DNA of 41,446 nt. Origin: an uncultured Bacteroidales bacterium (GTDB lineage: Bacteria; Bacteroidota; Bacteroidia; Bacteroidales; UBA932). Below are positions 33,022-41,446 of this stretch, in pieces. Under the pieces are notes generated by a model. The model saw only the letters and a list, made by a program, of their open reading frames with translations, did no database searches and was not told the origin of the DNA. Position 1 is the stretch's first letter, and the number at the start of each line of letters is the position of its first letter. The translations under genes were made by a program, and so were the position numbers. Location: contig CALVDG010000022.1 of assembly GCA_944326255.1 (NCBI GenBank), positions 1-41,446 on the forward strand, read 5' to 3'.

Positions 33022-34365
33022 TTATTTTACGGACTGCCTTAGGCCAAGGGCCGCCCTGGAGTACATGTATTCGTCCGCAAACAGCATCCCGCCCTCATAC
33101 ACAAACGATACAGTGTTTCCGTATCCATCCAGCAGATCTCCCTCAAACACCCATGTGTCACCGTCCACGGCCACATTCACCGTACCGTCTACAAATCTTG
33201 CCTCGACCTGCTCCTGAAGGTGGAAATACCAGCAGCCCATGTATGTACCGTACTCATAGATTCCGCTCAGGCCGGTCCATGCCGGAAGCGACACAGCCGT
33301 ATAGGCATCCAGCAGTCCCTCATAAGTTCCCGCAGGGACTCCTTCGGAAGAGCCGTTGGGGACATTGAGATACAGGATTATTGACTGCCCCAGTCCGAAA
33401 TTGGTATTGAGGTCATAGTCATCATCCGCCAGCACTACCATGTACATCTCTGATTCTCCGGTCTCAAACAGATCACCGAGATAAGTCTGACTGCCCTGGG
33501 TAAACTCCGCTACCTCGCAATCCCCTGTCAGATTGCTCATCTCGCCCTCTCCCGAATGGTTGATAAAAGAGACCTTGCCCCTGTACTCAAACTCAAAATC
33601 CCCCTCTTCCGTACTCAGCTCACAGACGATCCTGTACCCGTCCTCTCCAAAAGAAGAGACTGTGACTGTGCCGCCGGTAATCTCACCGTTTCCGGAATAC
33701 CCGCTTCCGGCACTTATGACGTATGAGCTTCCGTCAGCATTCCATGTATAAGGAGCTCCGTCCCCCGAACCCATCTCATAGATTCCCTCCGGCAATCCGG
33801 CAAAATCAGGATTGTCCGGAAGATCAAAATTGAGGTCCAGGCATACGATCCGTCCCTCTCCCACAGCATCACCCCAGTCCTCGACCTCTATATCGCCCTC
33901 TATGAAGTTTATCCAGCCGTTTCCCGTGCCTGCCTCATAGTAATCCCCGGCATAATAAGCCTCAGCCCTGATATTCTCCGTCGGCTGTTCTTCCGGTTTG
34001 TCAGGATCTTCCCCCGCTTTCAGATCGACCTCTTTCTCCGCATATTCGGAATCAATAAAACCAGCATTGTCACCCGCGTTGGCACGGACACGGATCTTAT
34101 ACGTGCCGGGAGCGAGATTGTCGAAGACCTTGCACGTATCGGAAGTCTCCTCCACCGTTCCGTCAAGATCATACGTATAGGATGCAGCATGTTCCACAGG
34201 GCTCCACGAGACCGTGAATCCACTGGCCGTAACATCACTGACAGTCAGCACAGGTGTATCGATAAGTATCGGAGGTGCACCGTTGTTCTTGTCGCACGAT
34301 GTGACAACCGACAGGCTCACATATGCGGCGACAGCGCACATAGTCATAATCAGGAATCTTTTCAT
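33022..34365 (-). CDS. Secreted lipoprotein with FnIII-like domain
   Basis: The 447-residue protein starts at ATG 34365 (MKRFLIMTMC), chosen because the promoter -7 box lies just upstream and a longer frame would start before it. The lipobox is VVTSC (Cys24). Residues about 38-115 form a fibronectin-III-like domain (LTVSDVTASGFTVSWSPVE, then APGTYKIRVRA). The remainder is aromatic, Gly- and acid-rich beta sequence with the same GTYxxG turns seen in the lipoprotein at 29351-31195. Both are probably surface or periplasmic-face lipoproteins of one cluster with the AraC-TPR regulator. Function unknown. Confidence 0.8.
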   Translation of the reverse strand: MKRFLIMTMCAVAAYVSLSVVTSCDKNNGAPPILIDTPVLTVSDVTASGFTVSWSPVEHAASYTYDLDGTVEETSDTCKVFDNLAPGTYKIRVRANAGDNAGFIDSEYAEKEVDLKAGEDPDKPEEQPTENIRAEAYYAGDYYEAGTGNGWINFIEGDIEVEDWGDAVGEGRIVCLDLNFDLPDNPDFAGLPEGIYEMGSGDGAPYTWNADGSSYVISAGSGYSGNGEITGGTVTVSSFGEDGYRIVCELSTEEGDFEFEYRGKVSFINHSGEGEMSNLTGDCEVAEFTQGSQTYLGDLFETGESEMYMVVLADDDYDLNTNFGLGQSIILYLNVPNGSSEGVPAGTYEGLLDAYTAVSLPAWTGLSGIYEYGTYMGCWYFHLQEQVEARFVDGTVNVAVDGDTWVFEGDLLDGYGNTVSFVYEGGMLFADEYMYSRAALGLRQSVK

Positions 34366-34396
34366 AGATATAAGGTCAATAAGTTTTTTCTTCCTG

Positions 34397-34429
34397 CAAA
34401 TATACTGAAATATTCTGTGAATCCCCAAA
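34397..34429 (-). promoter_or_regulatory. Promoter of FnIII lipoprotein gene (TTTG-N21-TATATTTG)
   Basis: The minus strand reads TTTG at 34429-34426 and TATATTTG at 34404-34397, 21 bp apart. This fixes the start codon at 34365. Confidence 0.65.
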
Positions 34430-34455
34430 AAATCACAACAATAAGGAAAAATGTA

Positions 34456-34463
34456 TAACTTTG
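34456..34463 (+). promoter_or_regulatory. -7 box (TAACTTTG) of the CoA-transferase gene
   Basis: An exact TAnnTTTG lies 29 bp upstream of ATG 34493. It sits after the in-frame ATG 34451, so that earlier codon is unlikely to be the start. It forms a divergent pair with the lipoprotein promoter. Confidence 0.6.
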
Positions 34464-34492
34464 CGGAAAGCAAATTATCAACAATCTACCAT

Positions 34493-35797
34493 ATGCATAA
34501 AGATATCCATTTTGTAAGTGCGGACGAGGCCGTCAAGGTCGTGAAGTCCGGTGACCATATTCATTTCAGCAGTGTGGCCGCAGCCCCCAAGGTGCTCATC
34601 GACGCTCTCTGCCGCAGAGGCGATGCAGGCGAACTCAGGGACGTGAGGATTCACCACCTCCACACCGAGGGCCCCGCTCCCTACACCGACGCCAAGTATG
34701 AGGGAATCTTCTTCCATCAGGCATTCTTCGTAGGCGGCAATGTGCGCAAGAGCGTACAGGCCGGCTATGCCGACTACATCCCCATCTTCCTGAGCGAGAC
34801 CCAGAGACTCTACCGCAGCGGCGTACTGCCCTGCGACGTGGCCATGATCCAGGTATCCCTCCCCGACAAGCACGGTTACGTATCCATGGGTACCTCCGTG
34901 GACGCCTCCCTGGCCGCCGTCGAATGCGCAAAGCACGTCATAGCAGTGGTCAACAAGCACGTACCCCGCGCATGGGGTGACGCCATCATCCCCCTGTCGA
35001 TGATTGATACCTTCGTGGAGTGCGACTCCGAACTGGAGCCCGCACACTTCTCCGAGCCCTCTCCCATCGAGACAGCCATCGGACGCAACTGCGCCGCCCT
35101 GATCGAGGACGGAGCCACCCTGCAGATGGGTATCGGCGCCATTCCCAACGCCGTACTGGCCCAGCTCGGCGACCACAAGAACCTCGGTATCCACACCGAG
35201 ATGTTCGCCGACGGCGTACTGCCACTCGTCAGAAAAGGCGTGATCAATGGAGCAGAGAAGTGCATTGACCGCGGCAAGATGGTATCCACCTTCCTCATGG
35301 GTTCGCAGGAGGTCTATGACTTCATCGACGACAACCCCATGGTGGCCATGATGGACGTAGGCTATACCAACGACCCCTACGTCATCGCCAAGAACCCCAA
35401 GGTAACAGCCATCAACTCCGCCCTTCAGGTAGACCTCACCGGTCAGGTATGCGCTGACTCCCTCGGCACCAAGTTCTACTCGGGTGTAGGCGGCCAGATC
35501 GACTTCGTCTACGGAGCCTCCATGTCCAAGGGCGGCAAGGCCATCATCGCCATGCCCTCAGTGACCAACAAGGGCGTCAGCAAGATTGCTCCCGTCCTCA
35601 CCTCCGGCGCCGGCGTCGTGACCACCCGCAACCACATCCACTGGTTCGTAACCGAATACGGTGCGGTGGACCTCTACGGCAAGTCCCTCCAGGAGAGAGC
35701 CAAGGCCATCATCAGCGTCGCTCATCCCGACCATCAGGAGGAGCTCGACCGCGCCGCCTTCGAGCGTTTCGGACCACACTACCACTTCGTCGGCTAA
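34493..35797 (+). CDS. Acetyl-CoA hydrolase/CoA-transferase family
   Basis: This 434-residue enzyme belongs to the AcH/4-hydroxybutyrate CoA-transferase family. Key regions are GDHIHFSSVAAAPK near the N-terminus, QMGIGAIPNAV (211-221) and IHTEMFADG (233-241), in which Glu236 is the expected catalytic residue that forms the glutamyl-CoA thioester. FYSGVGGQIDFVYGA follows. The substrate could be acetyl-CoA with succinate, butyrate or 4-hydroxybutyrate; sequence alone does not decide. Such enzymes make acetate or recycle CoA in fermenters, consistent with H2 production by the hydrogenase in this window. It is monocistronic, with its own terminator. Confidence 0.88.
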   Translation: MHKDIHFVSADEAVKVVKSGDHIHFSSVAAAPKVLIDALCRRGDAGELRDVRIHHLHTEGPAPYTDAKYEGIFFHQAFFVGGNVRKSVQAGYADYIPIFLSETQRLYRSGVLPCDVAMIQVSLPDKHGYVSMGTSVDASLAAVECAKHVIAVVNKHVPRAWGDAIIPLSMIDTFVECDSELEPAHFSEPSPIETAIGRNCAALIEDGATLQMGIGAIPNAVLAQLGDHKNLGIHTEMFADGVLPLVRKGVINGAEKCIDRGKMVSTFLMGSQEVYDFIDDNPMVAMMDVGYTNDPYVIAKNPKVTAINSALQVDLTGQVCADSLGTKFYSGVGGQIDFVYGASMSKGGKAIIAMPSVTNKGVSKIAPVLTSGAGVVTTRNHIHWFVTEYGAVDLYGKSLQERAKAIISVAHPDHQEELDRAAFERFGPHYHFVG

Positions 35798-35821
35798 GAC
35801 CCATACGGCCGACAGCAGGAC

Positions 35822-35860
35822 AAAGGCAGTCTCCCGCTATCTGGGACGGCTGCCTTTTTT
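35822..35860 (+). terminator. Intrinsic terminator of CoA-transferase gene
   Basis: AAAGGCAG(T)CTCCC pairs with GGGA(CGG)CTGCCTTT and is followed by TTTTTT, about 25 bp after the stop. The structure is a good rho-independent terminator. Confidence 0.8.
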
Positions 35861-35876
35861 ATTCCGGATTTTTCCT

Positions 35877-35884
35877 TATTTTTG
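35877..35884 (+). promoter_or_regulatory. -7 box (TATTTTTG) of small His-rich protein gene
   Basis: An exact TAnnTTTG, 6 bp before ATG 35891. The mRNA would be nearly leaderless. A TTG at 35882 in the box is therefore not the start. Confidence 0.5.
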
Positions 35885-35890
35885 CGCACC

Positions 35891-36238
35891 ATGAGGAAAT
35901 TCATAAGAAGACATACCGCCGTCAAGCTGCTGCTTCCCATGCTCTTTCTCGCATACATGGGCAGCATCTCGCTGTTTCCTCATGCCCACATCATAGACGG
36001 ATGCAAGATCGTACACTCCCATCCTTTCGCCGATGACGGACACAGCCACGACGGGGATTCGGCCCGCACGATACTGATCCTCTCGACATTCAGCGTTGAC
36101 GGCAACATCCTGCAGGGCCATCTGCCCTCAGTCTTCCTGCCCCTGTGCGGAGACCTGTCCGTACCCTCAGTGCAGGACGGAGCGGCCCAGTGCCATATTC
36201 AAACGGAAAACAGGAGAGGCCCTCCTGCGACAGCCTGA
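35891..36238 (+). CDS. Small His-rich membrane or periplasmic protein upstream of TonB receptor
   Basis: The 115-residue product has an N-terminal hydrophobic segment (about 10-30, AVKLLLPMLFLAYMGSISLF). It is followed by a His-rich stretch (PHAHI, HSHPF, GHSHDG) and a second hydrophobic stretch (TILILSTF). I do not recognise a named family, but similar short His-rich proteins precede TonB receptors in Bacteroides. Its position 131 bp before the receptor suggests a metal or haem-related partner. A predicted hairpin (36304-36340) lies between them. The ATG 35891 start is preferred because the alternative TTG 35882 lies in the -7 box. Confidence 0.6.
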   Translation: MRKFIRRHTAVKLLLPMLFLAYMGSISLFPHAHIIDGCKIVHSHPFADDGHSHDGDSARTILILSTFSVDGNILQGHLPSVFLPLCGDLSVPSVQDGAAQCHIQTENRRGPPATA

Positions 36239-36303
36239 CATCTGCCCGGCCATCCACCGGCTGCGGCACAGACCACGGACGCACCGCAAGGCACCGCGTT
36301 CAT

Positions 36304-36357
36304 GGCAGCGGCATACGCATACCTGTATCCGGCCGCTGCCCGCAACACAAACGTTTG
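36304..36357 (+). promoter_or_regulatory. Hairpin and 10-bp palindrome in leader of TonB receptor gene
   Basis: GGCAGCGGC (36304-36312) pairs with GCCGCTGCC (36332-36340) with extra ATAC/GTAT pairing inside. No T-run follows, so it is not a simple terminator. CAAACGTTTG (36348-36357) is a perfect palindrome 13 bp before the receptor start and could be an operator. Both may control the receptor in the gap after the small His-rich gene. Confidence 0.45.
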
Positions 36358-36369
36358 AATAACACACAT

Positions 36370-38685
36370 ATGAACAAGCACATAACAACACTCGCATTAT
36401 TTATCACCATACTTCTGACAGTATTCCCCGTCAAAGCATCAAGCACCGACAATGACCCTGACCGCTCAGACGCCAATATCATAGGCCATGTCACGGATAA
36501 GAACACCGGAGAGCATCTGCCATACATCAACGTCACGCTCAAAGGCACCATGCTGTACACTGCCACCGACGCCACCGGACACTATTTTCTCAAAGACCTC
36601 CCCGAAGGCGACTTCACAGTCGAAGTGACCTGCATGGGGTACAAGTCCCAGAGCAGGGAAGTCAGCCTCAAAAAAGGCGTGACTCTTGAGCTCAACTTCG
36701 AGATCGAGGAGGACATCTCCATGCTGGACGGAGTCGTCGTATCGGCCAACAGGAGCGTTACCACCAGACAGATGGCCCCCACCATAGTCAACGTCATGAC
36801 TCCATTGCAGTTTGACAACCTCAACGCATCCACGGTATCTTCAGTCATAGCTTTCCAACCGGGCGTAAGGGTCGAGAACAGCTGCCAGAACTGCGGATTC
36901 CAGCAGGTGCGCATCAACGGACTTGACGGCCCGTACACCCAGATACTCATAGACTCCAGGCCTGTATTCAGTGCCCTGTCCAACGTCTACGGCATCGAGC
37001 AGCTGCCCGTGAGCATGGTTGACAGGGTGGAAGTCATGCGCGGAGGCGGCTCGGCCCTGTTCGGATCATCGGCCATCGCCGGTACCATCAACATCATCAC
37101 CAAGGAACCGCTGTACAACAGTGCCCAGCTCTCGCACACCTACACCAATATCGGCGGCACTTCCGCAGGCGAGAACAACACCTCCCTCAACGCCTCCCTT
37201 GTTTCCGACGACTACAAGCTCGGAATCGCTGTATTCGGACAGAACCGCCAGAGAGATGCCTATGACGCTGACGGTGACGGATATACCGAGCTGCCCATGA
37301 TCAACGCGCAGACCCTGGGAACCCGCTCGTACCTCAAGACCGGACTTCATTCCAGGCTCACGGCCGAATACCACCACCTGAGCGAGAAGCGACGCGGAGG
37401 CAACAGCCTGGATCTGCCCCCGCACGAGGCCGACATCGCCGAGCAGGTACAGCACAGCATCAACACCGGAGGACTCAAGTTCGACTATTTCTCCCCTGAC
37501 GGTAGACACAAGGTAAGTGCCTTCGCCTCAGCCCAGCACATCAACAGGGAGAGTTACTACGGAGCCGGCAAGGACCCCAACGCCTACGGAGAGACCACCG
37601 ACCTCACCTGGGTCGCCGGAGCTCAGTACGACTACAGCTTCTACAAGTGCATCTTCATGCCCGCAGACCTTACCATCGGTGCGGAATTCAACCAGGACCT
37701 GCTCCACGACATGATGACAGGCTACGGCAGGGACATGCGTCAGGACACCTGGACCGCCAGCGTATTTGCACAGAATGAGTGGAAGAACGACAAATTCGGC
37801 ATCCTCATCGGAGGAAGACTCGACAAGCACAACCTCATCGACGCCCCGGTATTCAGCCCCCGCGCCACCCTGCGCTACAACCCCACCGGCGACATCAACC
37901 TCCGCGCAAGCTATTCCTCCGGATTCAGGGCTCCCCAGGCATTTGACGAGGACCTGCATATCGACAATGTGGGCGGCACCGTATCCATGATACGCCTGGC
38001 CGACGGCCTGAAAGTGGAGAAATCGCACAGCGTCAGCGTCTCGGCCGACATGTACATGCGGAAAGGCAACTGGCAGGGCAACCTGCTGGTGGAAGGATTC
38101 TTCACCAGTCTCAACAATGTATTCGCACTAAGGGACATAGGCTTTGAGAACGGCATCCTTATAAAGGAACGGTACAATGAATCGGGTGCCAGGGTATACG
38201 GAGGCACCATAGAAGGCAAACTTGCATGGAAAAATATCTGGCAGATTCAGGCCGGCTTCACCCTGCAGCAGGCGGAGTACAAGGAGGCCAGGGTATGGAG
38301 CGAGGAGGGAGACGTACAGCCGGAGAAGCGCATGTTCCGGACACCCGAGGCCTACGGATACTTCACGACATCAGTTAATCCGGTTGACGGTCTGTCCTTA
38401 ATACTGAGCGGGACATACACCGGCCGTATGCTGGTGGAGCACCATCGGGGATATATCGCGGAAAACAGGACTGAAGTCACCCCCAGGTTCTTCGAGCTGA
38501 ACTTCAAGGTCACATACGACTTCAAGATATACAAGTCCATAACACTTCAGGTCAATGCCGGAGTCGGCAATATCCTCAACTCCTACCAGAGAGACTTCGA
38601 CCAGGGCCCCGACCGGGACTCCGGCTACATCTACGGCCCCGGTATGCCCCGCACCTACTTCGCCGGCATCAAGCTCTCCTACTGA
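36370..38685 (+). CDS. TonB-dependent outer-membrane receptor (metal/haem or cofactor type)
   Basis: This 771-residue receptor starts at ATG 36370 (MNKHITTLALFITILLTVFP, signal peptide). Next come a carboxypeptidase-like regulatory domain (about 38-120, GHVTDKNTGEHLPYINVTLKG), a TonB plug (about 130-250; ENSCQNCGFQQVRINGLDGPY and VEVMRGGGSALFGSSAIAG) and a beta barrel ending in the aromatic strand FAGIKLSY. It lacks a SusD partner, so glycan import is less likely; iron, haem, copper or corrinoid uptake are the alternatives. A Cys pair (CQNC) in the plug and the His-rich small protein before it favour a metal or cofactor. Ligand unknown. Confidence 0.88.
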   Translation: MNKHITTLALFITILLTVFPVKASSTDNDPDRSDANIIGHVTDKNTGEHLPYINVTLKGTMLYTATDATGHYFLKDLPEGDFTVEVTCMGYKSQSREVSLKKGVTLELNFEIEEDISMLDGVVVSANRSVTTRQMAPTIVNVMTPLQFDNLNASTVSSVIAFQPGVRVENSCQNCGFQQVRINGLDGPYTQILIDSRPVFSALSNVYGIEQLPVSMVDRVEVMRGGGSALFGSSAIAGTINIITKEPLYNSAQLSHTYTNIGGTSAGENNTSLNASLVSDDYKLGIAVFGQNRQRDAYDADGDGYTELPMINAQTLGTRSYLKTGLHSRLTAEYHHLSEKRRGGNSLDLPPHEADIAEQVQHSINTGGLKFDYFSPDGRHKVSAFASAQHINRESYYGAGKDPNAYGETTDLTWVAGAQYDYSFYKCIFMPADLTIGAEFNQDLLHDMMTGYGRDMRQDTWTASVFAQNEWKNDKFGILIGGRLDKHNLIDAPVFSPRATLRYNPTGDINLRASYSSGFRAPQAFDEDLHIDNVGGTVSMIRLADGLKVEKSHSVSVSADMYMRKGNWQGNLLVEGFFTSLNNVFALRDIGFENGILIKERYNESGARVYGGTIEGKLAWKNIWQIQAGFTLQQAEYKEARVWSEEGDVQPEKRMFRTPEAYGYFTTSVNPVDGLSLILSGTYTGRMLVEHHRGYIAENRTEVTPRFFELNFKVTYDFKIYKSITLQVNAGVGNILNSYQRDFDQGPDRDSGYIYGPGMPRTYFAGIKLSY

Positions 38686-38709
38686 CAGTCCGTTACAACG
38701 ACACATACG

Positions 38710-38744
38710 ATAGAAGCCGACTCCAATTCAGAGCCGGCTTCTAT
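38710..38744. terminator. Bidirectional hairpin between TonB receptor and enolase
   Basis: ATAGAAGCCG(A)CTC pairs with GAG(C)CGGCTTCTAT around a short loop. There is no clear T-run on either side, so it is a weak or factor-aided terminator, placed between convergent genes. Confidence 0.5.
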
Positions 38745-38763
38745 GCTCATAAACAGCACCGTA

Positions 38764-40125
<1,362 letters not shown>

Positions 40126-40287
40126 TTAATCTACAAGCTCGAAGTCTTCCTTGCCCACTCCGCAGAGAGGACAGGTCCAGTCTGCCGGAAGGTCCTCGAA
40201 AGCCGTTCCAGGGGCTATCCCGTTATCCGGGTCTCCCGCTGCTGGATCATAGACCCATCCGCATACCGTGCATCTGTACTTTTTCAT
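40126..40287 (-). CDS. rub: Rubredoxin
   Basis: The 53-residue protein, starting [15 protein letters not shown] and ending [17 protein letters not shown], has two CxxC pairs (Cys6/Cys9 and Cys39/Cys42) that bind a single Fe. Rubredoxins carry electrons to rubrerythrin or superoxide reductase and help oxygen defence in anaerobes. Length and spacing are canonical. A poor -7 match (TATATTAG) lies upstream. It is too short to be seen in a 60-codon search. The downstream hairpin at 40069-40107 ends its transcript. Confidence 0.95.
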   Translation of the reverse strand: MKKYRCTVCGWVYDPAAGDPDNGIAPGTAFEDLPADWTCPLCGVGKEDFELVD

Positions 40288-40331
40288 AACACTGATATTT
40301 ATTACACGGCACTAATATAGGCATTTATTCT

Positions 40332-40339
40332 TAATTTTG
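40332..40339 (+). promoter_or_regulatory. -7 box (TAATTTTG) of NUDIX gene
   Basis: An exact TAnnTTTG just 4 bp before ATG 40344. Either the mRNA is leaderless or translation starts at a later codon. No clear -33 element was found. Confidence 0.45.
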
Positions 40340-40343
40340 CGGT

Positions 40344-40961
40344 ATGAAAATCATTTTCTTCAACCAGCGCGCCCTGATTCTCTGCCGGGAAGGAGAGCAG
40401 GCGGAAAAAGACCCCGAAGCAGTCATCGTCATTGACCACGGCTGCGACACCGTCCTTGAGGATGCGGTCAGTACTATGGACTCCGGCTCCGGAATCTCCA
40501 GACTCTATATCCTTTGCGACAACCCCGAGTCCACATACGACAGGCTCAGGAAACTCTTTACGGAAGTAGATGCGGCCGGAGGACTTGTCGGCAATGACAG
40601 AGGGCAGTATCTGCTGATATTCCGAAACGGCCTGTGGGACCTGCCCAAAGGAAAACGGGAGAAAGGCGAGAGCACAGCCGAGAATGCTGTCAGAGAGGTC
40701 ATGGAGGAATGCGGAATCCCTGCCCCGGAACTTGGAGAACTGATATGCGTTACAGACCACACATATCACCGGGACGGACAGTTCGTACTCAAGCACACCT
40801 ACTGGTACTCAATGAGCGTCAGCAGCAGTGCGCCCACCAGGCCTCAGACCGAAGAGGGTATCACACAGACCGCATGGGTGCCGGCCGGGGAGATCAGACA
40901 ATACGCCGGACAGACCTATCCGTCCATAAATGAAGTCTTTGAGAAGGCCGGGCTGCTGTAG
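40344..40961 (+). CDS. NUDIX hydrolase
   Basis: The 205-residue protein has an exact NUDIX box (about 103-125): Gx5E (Gly103 to Glu109), then REVMEECGI with Arg117/Glu118 and Glu121/Glu122. The preceding YLLIFRNGLWDLPKG is the usual strand before it. The N-terminal 80 residues form a small extra domain seen in Bacteroidota NUDIX proteins. It probably hydrolyses a nucleoside diphosphate-X such as ADP-ribose or an oxidised dNTP, but the substrate is not resolvable. It is convergent with the LolA-like gene, with stops 3 bp apart. Confidence 0.9.
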   Translation: MKIIFFNQRALILCREGEQAEKDPEAVIVIDHGCDTVLEDAVSTMDSGSGISRLYILCDNPESTYDRLRKLFTEVDAAGGLVGNDRGQYLLIFRNGLWDLPKGKREKGESTAENAVREVMEECGIPAPELGELICVTDHTYHRDGQFVLKHTYWYSMSVSSSAPTRPQTEEGITQTAWVPAGEIRQYAGQTYPSINEVFEKAGLL

Positions 40962-40964
40962 CCG

Positions 40965-41446
40965 CTAGCGCATATCGGTAATATAGATATCCGGATCGTC
41001 CATCAGCTCCTTTGACGGAACGAAGTATTCCGACGGTCTTGCCTCCACAGAGCTGACGGAGACTATCTGAAGTTCATATCTGTCCCCTGTGCGGCTCGCA
41101 TATGTTACGGCACAGGGCAGGAATGTATCTGCGGTAACTGTTATCCTAAGGGACGTGAATGACAGTCCTTTGTCCTTCGGCACCATATTGATGACATACT
41201 GTACGGAACCGTCCCCGGCCTTGTCCGTATCAGTTCCCCCTTTGAAACTGTACATGGAAGCGTCCGCCTTGCTCAGCACCGCAAACGGATTCTCCGCCGG
41301 ATCCACCGAGGCCACATCGTGCGGAAATATAGTCACTTCCTCATTCACCGTATCATAGATCCACTTGACCTGCCCGTCACAGAAGACCGTCATCACATCC
41401 GTGCTGAGCTTGAAAGCCTCTCCCTGAGCCACAAAATGACCGCTTT
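40965..41446 (-). CDS. lolA: Partial LolA-like outer-membrane lipoprotein chaperone
   Basis: The frame is open beyond the right edge (upstream residues SGHFVAQGEAFKLS), so the N-terminus is missing; the visible part is about 159 residues. It resembles LolA: VAQGEAFKLSTDVMTVFCDG, VKWIYDTVNEEVTIFPHD and DPAENPFAVL near the middle, then a beta-rich C-terminus. LolA carries lipoproteins across the periplasm to the outer membrane, which fits the many lipoproteins of this genome. The GTG at 41432 is not a real start. It ends 3 bp from the NUDIX stop. Confidence 0.85.
   Translation of the reverse strand, partial: SGHFVAQGEAFKLSTDVMTVFCDGQVKWIYDTVNEEVTIFPHDVASVDPAENPFAVLSKADASMYSFKGGTDTDKAGDGSVQYVINMVPKDKGLSFTSLRITVTADTFLPCAVTYASRTGDRYELQIVSVSSVEARPSEYFVPSKELMDDPDIYITDMR

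Noticed and set aside
36145..36369. Extended start for the TonB receptor gene
   Set aside because: Those 75 codons overlap the small His-rich gene and lack a signal peptide; ATG 36370 begins a clear signal peptide.

Overview
The window looks like chromosomal DNA of an anaerobic Bacteroidota bacterium, most likely order Bacteroidales. Three things point there. Many genes are preceded by a TAnnTTTG -7 box, sometimes with TTTG 18-21 bp upstream. Several families are typical of the group: SPII lipoproteins with BACON or FnIII domains, a TonB receptor with a carboxypeptidase-like N-terminus, TPR-transmembrane-AraC regulators and a NUDIX protein of Bacteroidetes type. Strong Shine-Dalgarno sequences are mostly absent. 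I cannot name a genus from sequence alone. No rRNA, tRNA or CRISPR array was seen.

Region 1 (1-8959): a truncated TPR protein gene at the left edge, then a ten-gene minus-strand operon for a multisubunit, probably electron-bifurcating [FeFe] hydrogenase (HndA/B/C/D or HydC/B/A type). Its upstream half encodes an accessory or sensory set: two DRTGG-domain proteins, two stand-alone GHKL ATPases, a PHP-domain protein and a degenerate hydrogenase-like iron-sulfur protein. A strong intrinsic terminator closes the operon. A 146-bp inverted-repeat element lies just upstream of it.

Region 2 (9231-24534): housekeeping tcdA and mazG, then an ATPase-rich accessory stretch. It holds two paralogous AAA ATPases with Asn in Walker B, a divergent WYL regulator, a DUF4143 ATPase, an archaeal-type ATPase and a visibly AT-rich pair of DUF262 genes, one carrying a DUF1524 His-Me nuclease domain (GmrSD-like). 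A Bcp peroxiredoxin, a DEDDh exonuclease and a metallophosphoesterase are interspersed. A short DIP1984-like remnant follows.

Region 3 (24535-29349): a gene-poor stretch with a 177-bp inverted-repeat element, a RelE-like toxin-antitoxin pair and a translationally coupled trio: RavA-like MoxR ATPase, ViaA-like VWA protein and YgjP-like zinc metallopeptidase. The trio is the best candidate here for an under-described multi-protein system.

Region 4 (29351-41446): two secreted lipoproteins flanking a TPR/AraC regulator, an acetyl-CoA hydrolase/CoA-transferase, a His-rich small protein with a TonB receptor, enolase, rubredoxin, a NUDIX hydrolase and a LolA-like protein cut by the right edge. The hydrogenase, CoA-transferase, enolase and rubredoxin fit a fermentative, oxygen-sensitive lifestyle.
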